DNA of 64,000 bases. It comes from Weissella halotolerans DSM 20190. Lineage in GTDB: Bacteria > Bacillota > Bacilli > Lactobacillales > Lactobacillaceae. Position numbers and translations under genes: made by a program. Every line of letters starts with the position of its first letter. The stretch's first letter is position 1. Location of the stretch: positions 1 through 64,000 of the forward strand of contig NZ_ATUU01000002.1 in assembly GCF_000420365.1 (NCBI RefSeq). The letters are read 5' to 3'. Below the pieces are notes generated by a model that had not been told where the DNA came from, made no database searches, and worked only from the letters and a program-made list of their open reading frames with translations. This document shows, piece by piece, positions 1-7,754 of this stretch.

Positions 1-151
1 ACGTGTTACTCACCCGTTCGCCACTCCTTGTATAGTTCTACGTCAGTATTGAGCAAGCTCTCTAAATCAGTAGAACGACAAGGCGTTCGACTTGCATGTA
101 TTAGGCACGCCGCCAGCGTTTATCCTGAGCCAGGATCAAACTCTCATTTTG
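1..151 (-). rRNA. rrs: 16S ribosomal RNA, 5' end (partial)
   Basis: The minus strand carries the universal 16S start region: the complement of positions 126-144 reads as the conserved 27F primer site (AGAGTTTGATC at 134-144), followed by the conserved GCGTGCCTAATACATGCAAG segment. Only about the first 150 nt of the small-subunit rRNA are inside the window; the gene continues beyond base 1. E. coli position 1 maps to about base 151. The first variable region resembles Weissella/Leuconostoc relatives from memory, which I could not check. Confidence 0.97.
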
Positions 152-300
152 AGAATTTGAGTAGTACTCAAATTATGTTGTTGTTTAACAGATGTTAAAC
201 GAATTTACTAGCGAATTGACTTCGCAAATGTTTGCACCACATACGTGGTGACCCTACACATTTGTTATATCGAAACGATATTCAGTTTTCAATGATCTAC
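152..300 (-). other. rrn leader with boxA-like element and a train of short hairpins
   Basis: This stretch is transcribed ahead of 16S and holds no gene. The complement of 281-300 carries the TTGAAAACTGAATA-type sequence seen ahead of 16S in many lactic acid bacteria, taken here as a boxA-like antitermination element. Five short perfect inverted repeats follow one another: 267-272/276-281, 235-240/245-250, 211-215/221-225, 183-190/193-200 and 154-163/165-174. They probably fold as consecutive hairpins and may serve pre-16S processing. Confidence 0.7.
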
Positions 301-337
301 AAATTGTTGACTGCTTTAATAGCGACAACAGAAATTA

Positions 338-365
338 ATTATACACGTCTTAAAATAGATGTCAA
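338..365 (-). promoter_or_regulatory. rrn promoter P2
   Basis: On the minus strand, consensus TTGACA (360-365) is separated by 16 bp from consensus TATAAT (338-343). This is the promoter nearest to 16S. Confidence 0.85.
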
Positions 366-424
366 CACCTTTTTTAAAGGACAGTACATATATTATCTGC
401 AACGCTCACCTGACAACTCGTATT

Positions 425-453
425 ATATTACAGAGTTTATTAACAACTGTCAA
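425..453 (-). promoter_or_regulatory. rrn promoter P1
   Basis: On the minus strand, TTGACA (448-453) lies 17 bp from TAATAT (425-430). Tandem strong promoters are normal for rRNA operons. P1 begins fewer than 20 bp after the stop codon of the upstream protein gene. Confidence 0.75.
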
Positions 454-470
454 CCTTTTAGGGAAAAGTT

Positions 471-863
471 TTAGTGTTTGCCTTCATCAAACCCGGCCAC
501 CGCCGTCATATCAACACTTTTTAATAACTCGCGGACATCACGGGCATTCATAAATGCTAAGCCGACTGCATGAAGCCGCTCAAAATCAATGGCTTCAATA
601 TTCACCGGCGTAAACGTAAATAAGGAGATTGGCCCTACTTGGAGACTAGCATCATGCCAAACTGCTAATTCAGATAACCGTAAATTTTCAATTGACAACC
701 CTAAATCACTTTTAAAGCCCGTTAACAATGAGCCCAAAGCCGTTTCATTTTTGTGCTTATGCATTTTAACTGTATAAAACCGTGCCCTAGGTGCCTGTTC
801 AGTAACTAAAAAAAAGGACTGATCACCCCGGGTAAACACAACCGTTCCTGCTACTAATGACAT
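471..863 (-). CDS. Nudix-like protein with degenerate catalytic box, function unknown
   Basis: A 130-residue soluble protein. The fold order looks like a Nudix domain: an N-terminal beta-strand pair (AGTVVFTRG and SFFLVTEQ), then TALGSLLTGFKSDLGLSIEN at about residues 41-60, which sits where a Nudix box would be and keeps the LGLS..NLRL ending, then strands and a C-terminal helix. The Nudix catalytic REXXEE acids are absent (LLTGFKSD instead), so hydrolase activity is unlikely. It is the last gene of a ppiB-S1 protein-this gene set, with 12 bp to the S1 gene, and sits directly upstream of the rrn promoters. The Nudix relation is my inference from pattern only; it could be another small alpha/beta family. 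Confidence 0.75.
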   Translation of the reverse strand: MSLVAGTVVFTRGDQSFFLVTEQAPRARFYTVKMHKHKNETALGSLLTGFKSDLGLSIENLRLSELAVWHDASLQVGPISLFTFTPVNIEAIDFERLHAVGLAFMNARDVRELLKSVDMTAVAGFDEGKH

Positions 864-875
864 TACTTTCTCCTC

Positions 876-1265
876 TTAACCTCGTAATCGCTGTAAACTT
901 TCCTGAATTGCAGTCGGCATAGCCTGTTTTATAGTTGAAAAGCCTAGCTTAACATGCCGATTAGTCCAAAAATAATGGGGGCCCTGTTTGCCTATTCGTC
1001 GATAATCTAATCTAGCTAGCCGCTCTCGCTCACTTAGACCACGTCTGGATAGTGAAATTTTTTGACTATATTCATCAATATTTAACACCAACACTTCGAC
1101 TTCTTCTCCCAGTGCTAACTCATCTCGAACATGTTGAATAAAGGCTGACCGACACTCAGAAATATGAATTAGTCCTTGATGTTCTTTGTCCAACTGCACA
1201 AAAGCCCCATATGGTTGAATGCCGGTCACGGTACCTTTTAGTACATCGCCAATCTGATAACCCAT
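876..1265 (-). CDS. cvfD: S1 RNA-binding domain protein, CvfD/YugI (GSP13) family
   Basis: A 129-residue protein with an N-terminal S1 domain at about residues 4-72 (GDVLKGTVTGIQPYGAFVQL, then GLIHISE, then KISLSRR) and a basic C-terminal tail. Length and layout match the small single-S1 proteins CvfD of streptococci and YugI of Bacillus, which act as post-transcriptional regulators or ribosome-associated stress proteins. I chose the start at 1265 because a GAAGGGAAG ribosome-binding site lies just upstream; the open frame runs on to 1448, but that extension overlaps ppiB and has no domain. It follows ppiB by 52 bp. Confidence 0.85.
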   Translation of the reverse strand: MGYQIGDVLKGTVTGIQPYGAFVQLDKEHQGLIHISECRSAFIQHVRDELALGEEVEVLVLNIDEYSQKISLSRRGLSERERLARLDYRRIGKQGPHYFWTNRHVKLGFSTIKQAMPTAIQESLQRLRG

Positions 1266-1317
1266 ACATCTTCCCTTCTGCACGTTATCCTGCTGTCTAA
1301 TTTCTCTATCAACAATA

Positions 1318-1899
1318 CTACATGACCGTCGCTTTAAGTAAGCGAACAGGCTCTTTAGGCTGGTCAGCAAAATCAACCTTAACCTTAGCAATGGCCTCAA
1401 CGATCTCCATTCCTTGTTGAACTTGCCCAAATACGGTGTGTTTACCATCTAACCAAGGTGTACCACCATGTTGACGATATTCATCAACCACCTCTTTATC
1501 TTCATGATTAGCTAAATCCTGTAGCATTTGCTTAGGCACACGACTGGCTTCCACAATAAAAAATTGAGAGCCATTTGTATTAGGCCCAGCATTGGCCATC
1601 GACAAAGCACCGCGAAAATTATGTAAGTCAGAACTAAATTCATCCTTAAAGGGTTTATGCCAAATTGATTCTCCACCCATTCCCGTTCCGGTTGGATCAC
1701 CCCCCTGAATCATGAAATCGTTAATCACCCGATGGAAGATGGTTCCGTCATAATAACCTGCTTCTACTAATCCAAGAAAATTTTCAACCGTCTTCGGTGC
1801 TTCTTGTTCAAACAATTTTACTTGGATATCACCCAAGCTCGTTGTCAATTGGACTCGTGGCCCCTTTACTTGTTCAAGGTTAAGTTGTTTTAATGTCAT
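1318..1899 (-). CDS. ppiB: Cyclophilin-type peptidyl-prolyl cis-trans isomerase
   Basis: A 193-residue cyclophilin that catalyses cis-trans isomerisation of X-Pro peptide bonds. The catalytic segment [14 protein letters not shown] is at residues 55-68 with Arg57, and the core strand SQFFI is at 111-115. There is no signal peptide or lipobox, so it is a cytoplasmic PpiB rather than an exported foldase. It heads a small operon with the S1 protein gene and the Nudix-like gene, and a promoter with an extended -10 lies about 50 bp upstream. The roughly 30-residue insertion between residues 118 and 150 ([18 protein letters not shown]) is common in Lactobacillales members of the family. Confidence 0.95.
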   Translation of the reverse strand: MTLKQLNLEQVKGPRVQLTTSLGDIQVKLFEQEAPKTVENFLGLVEAGYYDGTIFHRVINDFMIQGGDPTGTGMGGESIWHKPFKDEFSSDLHNFRGALSMANAGPNTNGSQFFIVEASRVPKQMLQDLANHEDKEVVDEYRQHGGTPWLDGKHTVFGQVQQGMEIVEAIAKVKVDFADQPKEPVRLLKATVM

Positions 1900-1946
1900 C
1901 TTTTCACCCTTTTATAGTTTAATTTTTAGTTAACAGTATCTTCGTT

Positions 1947-1955
1947 ATTATATCA
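1947..1955 (-). promoter_or_regulatory. Promoter of ppiB operon (extended -10)
   Basis: On the minus strand the sequence TGATATAAT gives a perfect -10 with the extended TGn element. No convincing -35 was seen. Confidence 0.6.
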
Positions 1956-2035
1956 TACTCTGCGCTCACTACTTGGTTGTGCTAGACTAATTCATGACTC
2001 TTATCAGACATAATCTTAATCAGTGGAGTAACAAC

Positions 2036-2674
2036 ATGGCACACATTATTGATATTTTTCTACACTTAGACCAACATTTATCGACCTGGGTTAATATTTT
2101 AGGCCCTTGGTCCTACGCCCTTTTATTTGCAGTCATCTTTATCGAGACTGGGGCCGTCATCCTACCTTTCCTACCTGGTGACTCCCTTTTATTTGCGGCC
2201 GGCGCAACTGCAGCCCTACCCCACAATGTGCTCGATCCTTGGGCCCTATTGCTATTATTCTGGGTTGCCGCTTTAAGTGGCGATTCACTAAACTTTGTTC
2301 TCGGTCGTAAAATTGGGCTGCCCTTAGTGCGACATCCCTTTCTTGGGCGCTTTATCACGGAGAAAAATTTGGAGGATACCAAATCTTTCTTCATTAAGCA
2401 TGGTAAATTAGCCATCATTCTCGCCCGTTTCCTACCAATTATCCGGACTTTAGCCCCCTTTACCGCTGCCCTATCTGGTTATCCCTATCGACAATTTATC
2501 ATGTTGGATACAATAGCCGCAACGCTTTGGGTTTTCATTGGCGTTTGGTGTGGCTATTTCTTTGGTCAAGTACCGTTCATTCAACAACACTTTTCACTAG
2601 TAATCTTAGGAATTCTTTTTATAACTATTTTACCTGCTGTGATTGGGGCTATTCGAGCACGCTTGAACAAATAA
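2036..2674 (+). CDS. DedA family membrane protein
   Basis: A 212-residue polytopic protein of the DedA/SNARE-associated family, whose members are implicated in lipid-carrier flipping (undecaprenyl phosphate or phosphatidylethanolamine) and membrane homeostasis. The hallmarks are a FLPGDS loop near residue 46, GDSLNFVLGRKIG, and the conserved ARFLPIIRTLAPFTAALSG segment near residue 130, with hydrophobic segments throughout. The start at 2036 is preferred over the upstream ATG at 1994 because CAGTGGAGTAACAAC gives a ribosome-binding site at normal spacing. It is a single plus-strand gene between two minus-strand operons, closed by a shared terminator. The substrate cannot be told from sequence. 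Confidence 0.9.
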   Translation: MAHIIDIFLHLDQHLSTWVNILGPWSYALLFAVIFIETGAVILPFLPGDSLLFAAGATAALPHNVLDPWALLLLFWVAALSGDSLNFVLGRKIGLPLVRHPFLGRFITEKNLEDTKSFFIKHGKLAIILARFLPIIRTLAPFTAALSGYPYRQFIMLDTIAATLWVFIGVWCGYFFGQVPFIQQHFSLVILGILFITILPAVIGAIRARLNK

Positions 2675-2685
2675 GATAACCTACG

Positions 2686-2733
2686 AGAAGTAAAAAAGAG
2701 GACTGTCAGTCGACAGTCCTCTTTTTTACTTCT
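2686..2733. terminator. Bidirectional terminator between dedA and rpoZ
   Basis: A perfect 22-bp inverted repeat (2686-2707 with 2712-2733, 4-base loop). A and T runs on both sides allow it to stop transcription from dedA on plus and from the rpoZ operon on minus. Confidence 0.9.
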
Positions 2734-2745
2734 GCTCTTTATCAG

Positions 2746-2961
2746 CTAATCGTCTAACTTACCAGGTACAGGATCAATAATAACATTCCCAGCTTCAATC
2801 TCTTCAAATGCTTGCCCAATCGGTTTTACCGACTTAAATTCTGGCAAGGTAGGCAAAGCACCTTGTTCTAATTCATGTGCCCGTTGTGAACCTAGAGCAA
2901 TTAACTTATATCGTGAATCTACACGCTCTAACAACTTATCAACTGATGGATATAAAATCAT
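2746..2961 (-). CDS. rpoZ: RNA polymerase omega subunit
   Basis: A 71-residue omega subunit, which helps assemble and stabilise core RNA polymerase. The [16 protein letters not shown] segment (about residues 16-31) is the family's conserved core helix, equivalent to SRYTLVxxxAKRARQL. The length is normal for lactic acid bacteria. The start overlaps the gmk stop by 4 bp, so the two are translationally coupled. It is the last gene of the folD-rpoZ operon and is followed by a strong terminator. In relatives the next genes are priA and fmt; here the conserved order ends at rpoZ. Confidence 0.93.
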   Translation of the reverse strand: MILYPSVDKLLERVDSRYKLIALGSQRAHELEQGALPTLPEFKSVKPIGQAFEEIEAGNVIIDPVPGKLDD

Positions 2962-3578
2962 AATTTTTCAAACTCCTCTATCATTGAAATATACTCTGGC
3001 AATACTCGCTCCACACGTAAGCGCTCAATCTTGATAATGTCCTTAATACGATCAACGGCTGCAGCAACCTCGTCATTGACAACGGCATAATCATAATTTT
3101 TCATCATCCGAATTTCAGAAGCTGCCGTTTGAACGCGACGATTAATGACATCTAGATTTTCAGTTCCGCGTCCAATCAAACGTGTCTTTAACGAACGTAG
3201 ATTAGGTGGTGTCAAAAAGATGTAAGCCCCTTCTGGCATTTTTTCCTTCACTTGCAAGGCACCCTGGACATCAATTTCAAGAAGCACGTCTTTTCCTGCC
3301 GCTAAAGTTTTTTCGATATAAGCCTTAGGGGTACCATAATAATTTCCCACATACTGGGCATATTCAAGCACCTCATTATGTTTAATGGCATCCTCAAATT
3401 GCTCGCGGGTAACAAAAAAATAATCTTCGCCGTCAACCTCGCCAGTTCGAGGCTGACGGGTCGTCATAGAAATCGAGTATTGAAAATCAATATCTGGTTC
3501 TTCAAACAAAGCCTTCCGAACTGTTCCTTTACCAACGCCAGACGGACCTGACAAGACAATTAAAACGCCACGCTTCAT
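2958..3578 (-). CDS. gmk: Guanylate kinase
   Basis: A 206-residue kinase converting GMP and ATP to GDP and ADP, needed for GTP and (p)ppGpp pools. The P-loop GPSGVGKGT is at residues 11-19; the GMP-binding [19 protein letters not shown] is at about 34-52; the lid region RLIGRGTE is near 133. I chose the ATG at 3578 because AGAGGAG lies 10 bp upstream and the protein then has the family length; ATGs at 3587 and 3638 are possible in frame. It has its own candidate promoter in the gap after recN and is coupled to rpoZ. Confidence 0.94.
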   Translation of the reverse strand: MKRGVLIVLSGPSGVGKGTVRKALFEEPDIDFQYSISMTTRQPRTGEVDGEDYFFVTREQFEDAIKHNEVLEYAQYVGNYYGTPKAYIEKTLAAGKDVLLEIDVQGALQVKEKMPEGAYIFLTPPNLRSLKTRLIGRGTENLDVINRRVQTAASEIRMMKNYDYAVVNDEVAAAVDRIKDIIKIERLRVERVLPEYISMIEEFEKL

Positions 3579-3619
3579 GGTCGACATACTCCTCTTCAAG
3601 TAAAAACTAAGTAACTTAC

Positions 3620-3648
3620 ATTGTACTCCTTTAGGCAACGATATACAA
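3620..3648 (-). promoter_or_regulatory. Internal promoter for gmk-rpoZ
   Basis: On the minus strand TTGTAT (3643-3648), a 17-bp spacer and TACAAT (3620-3625) lie in the 78-bp recN-gmk gap. This would let gmk and rpoZ be expressed apart from the upstream operon. Confidence 0.6.
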
Positions 3649-3656
3649 TCTTCCGG

Positions 3657-5336
3657 CTACTTATCCTGACCACTCGCTAACAAGGTACGTGCATTTTCCT
3701 TAGCCGCTGCAGTCAACTTATCCCCTGATAGCATGCGTGCTAATTCATCAATTCGACCAGTCTCATCAAGCGTGGTAACCATTGTTTGTGTGCGTCCCGC
3801 ATCCACCTTTTTTTGGATAAAGAAATGATGGTCAGCCAGTGCTGCCACTTGAGGTAAGTGCGTAATAGTTAACACCTGTGAATGCTGCCCAATATCTGCA
3901 ATTTTTTCCGCAATCGCTTGGGCAACCCGTCCAGAAACACCTGTATCGACTTCATCAAAAATAATCGCTGTGGTCCCCTGTTCCTGAGAGAAGATGGTTT
4001 TAATTGCCAACATCATTCGTGATAGTTCACCACCCGAAGCAATCTTAACTAACGGTTTTGCTCGTTCACCCTCATTGGTTTTAATGTAAAATTCGACTTG
4101 ATCACTACCAGTGAGCTGTAAATTCTCAGTTGGCTTAATGATAACCGAAAATTCAGCCTTAGCCATATAAAGATCTCTTAGCTGTTCGTGGATTTGGTTA
4201 GTAAGTTCTTTTGCCGCTACTTGTCGCTTTTTATGCAGCTGATTAGCAAGTTCCTCGGATCTTTTTTTAGCTCCTTCAACCTTTTCCTTAAGTCCCTCCA
4301 CCGATTGGTTTTCGCCACTCATTGCATCTAGTTCTGCTTCTACCTTGGCCTGGTGTGCCAAAACTTCTGCTACTGTTGCTCCATATTTCTGTTCAAGTCC
4401 TCGAATTAAATCTAAACGTGACTCAACTTCGCGTAACCGTGCAGGATCAAATGCAAGACTATCTTTAACTGATAAAATATCAGAAGAAACATCCTGCAAA
4501 TTATAGTAAACTTCGCGCATATTTTCTGCTAAATGACCATATTTAGGAGATAAATCTTCAATCCCTTCTAGCGCTGCCAGAGCAGTTCCAATGCTTTGCG
4601 ACCCATTGGGCTCCCAGTCACCATCAAGTACCTCATGTGCTTTCGACAAACCTTCAAGTACATCCTGAAAATTGGATAACTCCTGATATTCAGCCGTTAA
4701 ATGCTCCTCTTCATCTGGTTGCAAATCAGCAGCCTGTAACTCATTAACTTGAAACGTTAACATGTCTAAACGTTGCGCCCAAGCATGTTCGTCTGCTAAG
4801 TGTTTTTTTAATGTTTGTGTAAGCTGTTGGTAGTCCTGATAGGCCTGCTGATAAGCTGTTAATACCGGTCTTATTTTTTTTGCACCATACTGGTCAAGGA
4901 GCCGGATATGTTGATCAACCTGCATCAACTCTTGCTGTTCATTTTGTCCATAGATATCCACCAGATAATGTCCAATTTGCTTGAGTAAACTTGCGTTGAC
5001 TAAGGTTCCATTGACGCGAATCACGTTTCTACCCGTCCGATGTAATTCGCGATGAATTAATAGTTGTTGGTCATCAAGCGGGATACTATGTTCTTGCAGA
5101 AGCGCTTGCAAGTCGGTTGAAGGCTGTAGATCCAACAAGCCTTGAATTACAGCCTTATCTGCACCTTCACGAATATAATCCTGTGATCCACGACCGCCTG
5201 TTAACAGACCAACTGCGTCAATGATAATCGACTTTCCAGCCCCTGTCTCACCAGTTAATACCGTCATACCAGGTTGAAAACTAATATTTAACTTTTGAAT
5301 AATTGCAAAGTTTTGAATAGATAGTTCTTGTAACAT
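3657..5336 (-). CDS. recN: DNA repair protein RecN
   Basis: A 559-residue SMC-like ATPase acting early at DNA double-strand breaks. The Walker A motif TGETGAGKSI is at residues 28-37. Long charged coiled-coil arms occupy about 150-370. The ABC-type signature SGGELSRMMLA and the Walker B IIFDEVDTGVSG lie near residues 437 and 460. Full length and intact. It follows argR by 22 bp in the conserved folD-rpoZ operon; recN next to argR and tlyA is standard in Firmicutes. Confidence 0.96.
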   Translation of the reverse strand: MLQELSIQNFAIIQKLNISFQPGMTVLTGETGAGKSIIIDAVGLLTGGRGSQDYIREGADKAVIQGLLDLQPSTDLQALLQEHSIPLDDQQLLIHRELHRTGRNVIRVNGTLVNASLLKQIGHYLVDIYGQNEQQELMQVDQHIRLLDQYGAKKIRPVLTAYQQAYQDYQQLTQTLKKHLADEHAWAQRLDMLTFQVNELQAADLQPDEEEHLTAEYQELSNFQDVLEGLSKAHEVLDGDWEPNGSQSIGTALAALEGIEDLSPKYGHLAENMREVYYNLQDVSSDILSVKDSLAFDPARLREVESRLDLIRGLEQKYGATVAEVLAHQAKVEAELDAMSGENQSVEGLKEKVEGAKKRSEELANQLHKKRQVAAKELTNQIHEQLRDLYMAKAEFSVIIKPTENLQLTGSDQVEFYIKTNEGERAKPLVKIASGGELSRMMLAIKTIFSQEQGTTAIIFDEVDTGVSGRVAQAIAEKIADIGQHSQVLTITHLPQVAALADHHFFIQKKVDAGRTQTMVTTLDETGRIDELARMLSGDKLTAAAKENARTLLASGQDK

Positions 5337-5358
5337 TCTTCACCTCCTGGCCAATGCG

Positions 5359-5817
5359 CTATTTGCTTATCGCTGAACCTAACACGGCCTGCATAAATTC
5401 TTCTGCCTGTCGTGACTGACGCAAAATCACTAGAACACCTGCATCATCACCAATCATGCCAAAGATATCCGGATAGTTTCCAGCGGCTAAAGCCATTTTT
5501 AAAGCTGGCCCCGAACCCGGCGCTACATTAAACATGACCATGTTACCTTGACAGTAGTAACTGGTTCCTTGTTCAGCCAAAATACGCTGTAGTTGACCAA
5601 CATAGTCTGCTGGTGTCATAACCGCATAGGCAAAGCCACCATCAGATTGGGGAACTTTCGTTAGATGTAAGTCTGCAATATCACGTGAAACGGTCGCTTG
5701 GGTCACTGCCCATCCCTTGGCATTTAATTTTGCCACCAAGTCTTCTTGCCGTCTAATTTGTTCTTGCATGACTAATTCGCGAATAGCCTGTTGACGAGCC
5801 TGTTTATTTTTCCGCAT
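5359..5817 (-). CDS. argR: ArgR family transcriptional regulator
   Basis: A 152-residue arginine repressor homologue. The N-terminal winged helix-turn-helix covers about residues 1-70 (QATVSRDIADLHLTKVP is the recognition region). The C-terminal oligomerisation and arginine-binding domain contains GDDAGVLVILR with the usual GD-D pair. The start at 5817 is chosen because AAAGGA lies 8 bp upstream; it overlaps the tlyA stop by 14 bp. No arg genes are in the window. In this operon position the copy is conserved across Firmicutes and may act as a co-regulator rather than the sole arginine repressor. Confidence 0.92.
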   Translation of the reverse strand: MRKNKQARQQAIRELVMQEQIRRQEDLVAKLNAKGWAVTQATVSRDIADLHLTKVPQSDGGFAYAVMTPADYVGQLQRILAEQGTSYYCQGNMVMFNVAPGSGPALKMALAAGNYPDIFGMIGDDAGVLVILRQSRQAEEFMQAVLGSAISK

Positions 5818-6652
5818 CCTCTTCTTCCTTTCGATGCGCATTTAACTGTTGATGAGCTGCAGTCACCACGGCCTGCCGTTGTACAGGATCAATGGTACTA
5901 GCCCCACCATCTAAAACTAGCTGAGCTAAGAACTCAATATTTCCTGAACCACCTTTAATGGGGGAAAAGTCTAAATTAGTTAGACTAAAGCCATTCGCTT
6001 TTGCATAATCGGCTACCTGGTCAATCACAGCTAAGTGAGTCAGCGCATCTTTAACAATCCCATGTTTACCAACAGCTTGGCGACCAGCTTCGAATTGAGG
6101 TTTAATCAAAGCCGCTACCTGTCCTTGCTTAACTAAAATCGTAGCGAGGGCTGGGAGAATCAAGTTTAAGGAAATAAACGACACATCAATTGTGGCTAAG
6201 TCAGGTTGCCCAGCAGTGAACATGGACGGCGTAGCATACCGAAAATTGGTGTTTTCCATTACGACGACCCGTGGATCAGAACGTAGTGACCATACCAACT
6301 GGTTGGTGCCAACATCAAGTGCATAGACTAACGAAGCCCCATTCTGAAGTGCTACATCTGTAAAGCCACCAGTAGAAGAGCCTATATCTAAGACTGTTTT
6401 ACCAGTGAAATCCAAGTGAAAGACCTGCGTCGCCTTTTCTAACTTAAAACCACCTCTTGAAACATAGGGCATGGGCGTCCCTTTGATGTGTAGCTCTGTC
6501 GTTACTGGAATTTTTTGACCAGCCTTATCTAGCCGCTCTTCATTGGTCCCCAGCACTTCGCCAGCCATCACTGCCCGTTTGGCCTGTTCTCGTGAATGAA
6601 ATAGGCCTTGCTGAACAGCCAGGACATCAACTCTTTCCTTTTCTATTTTCAT
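5804..6652 (-). CDS. tlyA: TlyA family rRNA 2'-O-methyltransferase
   Basis: A 282-residue protein with an S4 RNA-binding domain (about 3-65) fused to a FtsJ-like methyltransferase. The SAM motif LDIGSSTGGFTDV is at residues 88-100; ATIDVSFISLNLILP gives the catalytic Asp, and LIKPQFEAG the catalytic Lys. Characterised TlyA proteins 2'-O-methylate 16S and 23S rRNA cytidines and some are haemolytic; which sites are used here is not visible. It sits between ispA (11 bp) and argR (overlap), as in many Firmicutes. It is also called yqxC. Confidence 0.93.
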   Translation of the reverse strand: MKIEKERVDVLAVQQGLFHSREQAKRAVMAGEVLGTNEERLDKAGQKIPVTTELHIKGTPMPYVSRGGFKLEKATQVFHLDFTGKTVLDIGSSTGGFTDVALQNGASLVYALDVGTNQLVWSLRSDPRVVVMENTNFRYATPSMFTAGQPDLATIDVSFISLNLILPALATILVKQGQVAALIKPQFEAGRQAVGKHGIVKDALTHLAVIDQVADYAKANGFSLTNLDFSPIKGGSGNIEFLAQLVLDGGASTIDPVQRQAVVTAAHQQLNAHRKEEEDAEK

Positions 6653-6663
6653 GTTTTCTCCAT

Positions 6664-7521
6664 TTACCTTTTTAGTGGTTCAAAATAGTTTAAAAATGCT
6701 GTCAATAAGTCTGGGTCAACCCCAGTATTGGTTAAGTCAGTTAGGGCTATCTGTGCCTGATGCACCTGCTCTGCTAACATCTTAGCTGCCCCATCCAGGC
6801 CTAAAATATTAGGATACGCTTGTTTATCTTCACGACCATCTTGTTGCCAATCATCCAAATCATCTTTTATTTGAAAGGCTAGCCCAAAAGCAGCCCCATA
6901 CTGCTTTAAGGCTGTTAATTGGGCTTCGTCGGCCTGACTCATAATGCCACCCGCCTTCAGTGCATAAACAATCAGAGCGCCGGTCTTAGCACGATGCACC
7001 GCCTGTGCTTGGTCCAGTGTGATTTCTGTTTGCCCAGTATAGGCCATATCAAGTACTTGACCAGCCACCATGCCTCGACCACCACTTGCATCTGCTAGGG
7101 CGGCAATCAATGCCAATCGCTGGTGTTCACTCAAATCCTTTGCCTGACTAAGCCAGTCAAAGGCTAATGGCTGTAAAGCATCCCCTGCTAAGATAGCACT
7201 GGCTTCATCAAATGCGACATGGGTTGTTGCCTGACCACGTCGGAATTGATCATTGTCCATGGCAGGTAAATCATCATGGATTAAACTATAAGCATGGATT
7301 AATTCAACTGCATCCACAGCCTGTAAATAGGGCTTAGGATCCAAACCAAAACTTTTAATTACCGCTACTGTAAGTAAGGGCCGAAGCCGCTTACCGCCCC
7401 CCATAACCGCATACTCAATTGGGGCTAATAACCGGTTTAACTCAATACTTTGCTTCAGCTGCGACCTTAATTGTGCATTAATTTGAGGTTGCCAGATATT
7501 ACGAAATTCAGTCAATGTCAT
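6664..7521 (-). CDS. ispA: Polyprenyl (farnesyl) diphosphate synthase
   Basis: A 285-residue trans-prenyltransferase that condenses isopentenyl diphosphate with allylic diphosphates, supplying farnesyl diphosphate for undecaprenyl carrier and quinone side chains. First Asp-rich motif DDLPAMD is at residues 83-89, second (KDDLDDW) at 219-225. Basic residues GGGKRLRP at 41-48 bind diphosphate. There is one small residue pattern before the first motif typical of C15 products, but chain length is inferred. It follows xseB by 5 bp. Confidence 0.93.
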   Translation of the reverse strand: MTLTEFRNIWQPQINAQLRSQLKQSIELNRLLAPIEYAVMGGGKRLRPLLTVAVIKSFGLDPKPYLQAVDAVELIHAYSLIHDDLPAMDNDQFRRGQATTHVAFDEASAILAGDALQPLAFDWLSQAKDLSEHQRLALIAALADASGGRGMVAGQVLDMAYTGQTEITLDQAQAVHRAKTGALIVYALKAGGIMSQADEAQLTALKQYGAAFGLAFQIKDDLDDWQQDGREDKQAYPNILGLDGAAKMLAEQVHQAQIALTDLTNTGVDPDLLTAFLNYFEPLKR

Positions 7522-7526
7522 GCTGC

Positions 7527-7754
7527 TTACCCTGCTGGTTTAAAGTCATTCGTTTCACCTTGCTCATCAACAATTTTAGCAAGGCTTTGCTCGGCATCTT
7601 GAAGCGTCTTTTGTAATGACCGACTTAGGGCAACCCCTTTTTCAAAAGCCTGCAAGGCTTCTTCCAATGGGACATCTCCCTTTTCAAGCTGGCTCACAAT
7701 GTTCTCTAATTGCGTTAAATCCTCTTCGAATGTATGTTCTTTATTTTCCGTCAT
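7527..7754 (-). CDS. xseB: Exodeoxyribonuclease VII small subunit
   Basis: A 75-residue helical protein that binds the XseA large subunit. The conserved pattern [19 protein letters not shown] and [13 protein letters not shown] covers residues 7-48. Its start overlaps the end of xseA by 14 bp, which favours matched synthesis of the subunits. Confidence 0.94.
   Translation of the reverse strand: MTENKEHTFEEDLTQLENIVSQLEKGDVPLEEALQAFEKGVALSRSLQKTLQDAEQSLAKIVDEQGETNDFKPAG

Noticed and set aside
232-553. Plus-strand frames of 80 and 64 codons in the rrn leader
   Set aside because: They overlap the rrn promoters and leader hairpins, which explain the sequence.
876-1448. 190-residue version of the S1 protein
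   Set aside because: The extra N-terminal 61 residues overlap ppiB, show no domain, and a good ribosome-binding site precedes the Met at 1265.
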